Part shown: piece by piece, positions 61,595-64,000 of the stretch | Layout: every line of letters begins with the position of its first letter | How positions within the stretch are numbered: position 1 is the first letter of the stretch | From: Caryophanon tenue | GTDB taxonomy: Bacteria > Bacillota > Bacilli > Bacillales_A > Planococcaceae | Length of the DNA: 64,000 nucleotides | Reading direction: 5' to 3' | Assembly: GCF_001700315.1 (NCBI RefSeq) | Contig: NZ_MASJ01000003.1 | Coordinates: 248,001-312,000, forward strand | Position numbers and translations under genes: made by a program | Notes under the pieces: model-generated | Told to the model about the DNA's origin: nothing | Database searches by the model: none | The model's input: the letters and a program-made list of their open reading frames with translations, nothing else

Positions 61595-62491
61595 ATGGAC
61601 GTTTTATTTCATAATGTACGCGAACTAGTAGCGCGCGCTGAAAATGAAGGGAAACTGATTTCTGATATTATGATTGAGCAAGAAATGGCAATGACACGCC
61701 GTAGCTATGAAGATATTTATGCACAAATGGACCGCAATCTTGTCGTAATGGAAGAAGCGGTTGAGCGTGGCTTAAAAGGTGTAACGTCTGTAACGGGCTT
61801 AACCGGTGGAGATGCTGTGTTAATTCAGAAATATATTCAAAGTGGGAACGCACTAAGTGGCGATTTACTACTGGATGCGGTGAGTAAGGCAGTCGCAACA
61901 AATGAAGTCAACGCAGCAATGGGTACAATTTGCGCGACACCTACAGCTGGTTCAGCAGGTGTTGTACCAGGTACACTATTCGCTGTGAAAAATAAATTAC
62001 ATCCAACGCGTGAGCAAATGATTCGCTTCTTATTCACGTCAGGCGCATTTGGGTTTGTCGTAGCAAATAATGCTTCGATTTCTGGTGCGGCAGGTGGATG
62101 CCAAGCAGAAGTTGGTTCAGCAGCAGCGATGGCAGCAGCAGCGATTGTCGAAATGGCAGGCGGTTCGCCACAGCAAAGTGCCGAAGCGTTTTCAATTACG
62201 ATGAAAAATATGCTCGGCTTAGTGTGTGACCCAGTAGCGGGCTTAGTAGAAGTACCGTGTGTAAAGCGTAATGCAATGGGCGCAGCCAATGCACTTGTGG
62301 CAGCGGATATGGCACTAGCAGGTGTAACAAGTCGTATTCCAACCGATGAAGTAATCGGTGCGATGTTTAGAATTGGGCAACAAATGAGTCCAAGTTTAAA
62401 AGAAACCGCTCGTGGTGGATTAGCAGCAACGCCAACAGGTCAGGCACTTGCACGTAAAATCTTCGGAAGCGCAGCAGATGTTCAACACTAA
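61595..62491 (+). CDS. sdaAA: L-serine dehydratase, alpha subunit
   Basis: Catalytic subunit carrying the [4Fe-4S] cluster. 298 residues. Candidate cluster cysteines lie in GTICATPTAGSAG, GGCQAEVGSA, LVCDPVAGLVEVPC. It ends 14 bases inside the start of recG. The fakA-sdaAB-sdaAA-recG order matches B. subtilis. Confidence 0.95.
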   Translation: MDVLFHNVRELVARAENEGKLISDIMIEQEMAMTRRSYEDIYAQMDRNLVVMEEAVERGLKGVTSVTGLTGGDAVLIQKYIQSGNALSGDLLLDAVSKAVATNEVNAAMGTICATPTAGSAGVVPGTLFAVKNKLHPTREQMIRFLFTSGAFGFVVANNASISGAAGGCQAEVGSAAAMAAAAIVEMAGGSPQQSAEAFSITMKNMLGLVCDPVAGLVEVPCVKRNAMGAANALVAADMALAGVTSRIPTDEVIGAMFRIGQQMSPSLKETARGGLAATPTGQALARKIFGSAADVQH

Positions 62492-64000
62492 AATTGACAC
62501 GCCAATTACCGCGCTAAAAGGTGTTGGTAAAGAAACCGCTGAACATTTATTCGCAATGGGCATTTTGACGATGCATGACCTGTTTTACACATTTCCGTAT
62601 CGTCATGAAGACTTTCGTTTAAAAGATTTAGCAGAAACACCGCACAATGAGCGGGTGACAGTGGAGGCTCGCGTTGAACGTGAGCCTGCTGTTATGTTTT
62701 TAGGGAAAGGAAAATCACGTCTTCAAGTGGCGGTGTTAGCAGGACGTCATCTTGTGAAGGCTGTTTTTTTTAATCAAGCATATTTAAAGGCAAAGCTTAT
62801 CCCTGGAGAAATTGTGACGATTACAGGTAAATGGGACCGCGGACGCCAAGCCATTAATGGCACGCATGTTCATTTTGGGCCGAAAACAGACCAAATCGAT
62901 TTTGAGCCTGTATACAGCTTACGTGGGACACTACAACAAAAGCGTTTCCGTAAATTAATGCGCCAGGCACTTGATGAATATCAGGAAGATGTGGTCGACA
63001 TTTTGCCTGCTTCACTACGCGAGCAATATAAGCTGTTACCGGTAAGTGCAGCACTTGAGGGGATTCATTTCCCGCAAAATGCAGAGCATGCCAAGCAGGC
63101 GAGGAGACGCTTTGTATTTGAGGAGTTACTGTTGTTCCAATTACAAATTCAAGCACTGCGTAAAATGCGCCGTGATGATGAAAAAGGGACAGTCATTAAA
63201 TTTGATAACACGCGTCTGAAGCAATTTATCGAAACATTACCATATGAACTGACAGGTGCACAAAAGCGTGTCGTCAATGAAATTTGTCGAGATTTACTGA
63301 CACCGTACCGGATGAACCGTTTACTGCAAGGCGATGTAGGTTCTGGAAAGACGCTCGTTGCGGCAGTTACATTATATGCAGCCGTAACAGCGGGCTATCA
63401 AGGGGCATTGATGGCACCGACTGAAATTTTAGCGGAGCAGCATGCCGAAAATTTAGCAGGGTGGTTTGATGCAGTAGATGTACGTACCGCGCTATTATCA
63501 GGTTCTGTAAAGGGCAAAGCACGCCGTCTAATACTAGAACAATTAGCAAATGGCGACATTGATATTTTAATCGGTACACATGCGCTCATTCAGCCCGATG
63601 TCGTGTTTCAAAATTTAGGCTTTGTTATTACGGATGAGCAGCACCGATTTGGCGTGGAGCAACGTCGTATTTTACGTGATAAAGGTGAGAGTCCTGATGT
63701 GTTATTTATGACGGCAACACCGATTCCAAGAACATTGGCGATTACTGCCTTTGGTGAAATGGATGTGTCGATGATTGATGAAATGCCAGCAGGACGAAAG
63801 CCAATTGAAACGCACTGGGTGAAAAAAGAGCAGTTTGGTGCGGTTGTGACGAAGCTTGAGTCAGAGCTTGTGAAAGGGCGACAAGCGTATGCGATTTGTC
63901 CATTAATTGAGGAGTCGGACAAGCTCGATGTCCAAAATGCGGTAGAGGCGTATGAGCAATTACGTGAAGTATTCCGAGGACGCTTTGAAGTAGGGCTTAT
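62478..64000 (+). CDS. recG: ATP-dependent DNA helicase RecG, N-terminal part (3' end outside window)
   Basis: Branch-migration helicase for stalled forks and Holliday junctions. The ATG at 62478 overlaps sdaAA by 14 bases and the frame stays open for 507 codons to the window edge. Visible: N-terminal wedge/OB region (ITALKGVGKETAEHL near residue 11; VTITGKWDRGRQAINGTHV), Walker A GDVGSGKT at 285-292, PTEILAEQH, DEQH at 386-389 and TATPIPRTLA. The rest of the second helicase lobe lies beyond the window. The gene has no stop codon here, so it is a truncation by the window and not a broken gene. Confidence 0.97.
   Translation, partial: MFNTKIDTPITALKGVGKETAEHLFAMGILTMHDLFYTFPYRHEDFRLKDLAETPHNERVTVEARVEREPAVMFLGKGKSRLQVAVLAGRHLVKAVFFNQAYLKAKLIPGEIVTITGKWDRGRQAINGTHVHFGPKTDQIDFEPVYSLRGTLQQKRFRKLMRQALDEYQEDVVDILPASLREQYKLLPVSAALEGIHFPQNAEHAKQARRRFVFEELLLFQLQIQALRKMRRDDEKGTVIKFDNTRLKQFIETLPYELTGAQKRVVNEICRDLLTPYRMNRLLQGDVGSGKTLVAAVTLYAAVTAGYQGALMAPTEILAEQHAENLAGWFDAVDVRTALLSGSVKGKARRLILEQLANGDIDILIGTHALIQPDVVFQNLGFVITDEQHRFGVEQRRILRDKGESPDVLFMTATPIPRTLAITAFGEMDVSMIDEMPAGRKPIETHWVKKEQFGAVVTKLESELVKGRQAYAICPLIEESDKLDVQNAVEAYEQLREVFRGRFEVGL

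Overview
This is a chromosomal core-gene window from a low-GC Gram-positive bacterium of the order Bacillales. Gene order follows Bacillus subtilis closely: panE-bshC-division/cell-wall (dcw) genes-ileS-lspA-pyr operon-rqcH/yloC-gmk-rpoZ-coaBC-priA-def-fmt-rsmB-rlmN-prpC-prkC-rsgA-rpe-thiN-rpmB-yloU-fakA-sdaAB-sdaAA-recG. Several places where spore-formers of this order carry sporulation or matrix genes are empty: no spoVD after pbpB, no spoVE after murD, no spoIIGA-sigE-sigG after ftsZ, no spoVM beside rpmB, no remA before gmk. This suggests a non-sporulating member of the Planococcaceae/Caryophanaceae (Caryophanon- or Kurthia-like). That placement is an inference from gene content, not a sequence match.

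Layout. 1-2793: end of panE, a DUF3397 membrane protein and bshC (bacillithiol). 2794-3253: a gene-free stretch where mraZ is normally found. 3254-20993: a reduced dcw cluster, rsmH-ftsL-pbpB // mraY-murD // divIB-two DUF881 genes-sbp-ftsA-ftsZ // ylmE-sepF-ylmG // ylmH-divIVA // T-box-ileS, where // marks an intrinsic terminator or a clear break. murE, ftsW/spoVE, murG and murB are absent here and must lie elsewhere. 21048-24387: an AraC-type regulator divergent from a DUF485/sodium-solute symporter pair. 24512-25902: lspA and a RluD-type pseudouridine synthase. 25955-37955: the complete UMP biosynthesis operon with two PyrR attenuators. 38140-41410: the only accessory-looking part, with a degenerate acyltransferase-3 membrane protein, a structured repeat with a diverged inverted second copy, and a chemoreceptor. 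41770-64000: rqcH on the minus strand, then translation, repair, coenzyme, Ser/Thr kinase and serine-catabolism genes, ending inside recG.

How it fits together. The dcw genes make lipid I and build the septum (PBP2B, FtsL, DivIB, FtsA, FtsZ, SepF, DivIVA). The PrpC/PrkC pair is the wall-sensing kinase/phosphatase module. The pyr operon is controlled by UMP-sensing PyrR, and ileS by uncharged tRNA-Ile through a T-box. No tRNA or rRNA gene, CRISPR array, insertion sequence, prophage or recognisable defence system was seen. I found no convincing new multi-gene system. The most unusual items are the paired repeat at 39264-39673, the empty mraZ site with its palindromes, a 14-bp inverted repeat at the ylmH/divIVA junction, and the acyltransferase-like protein lacking its active-site motifs.
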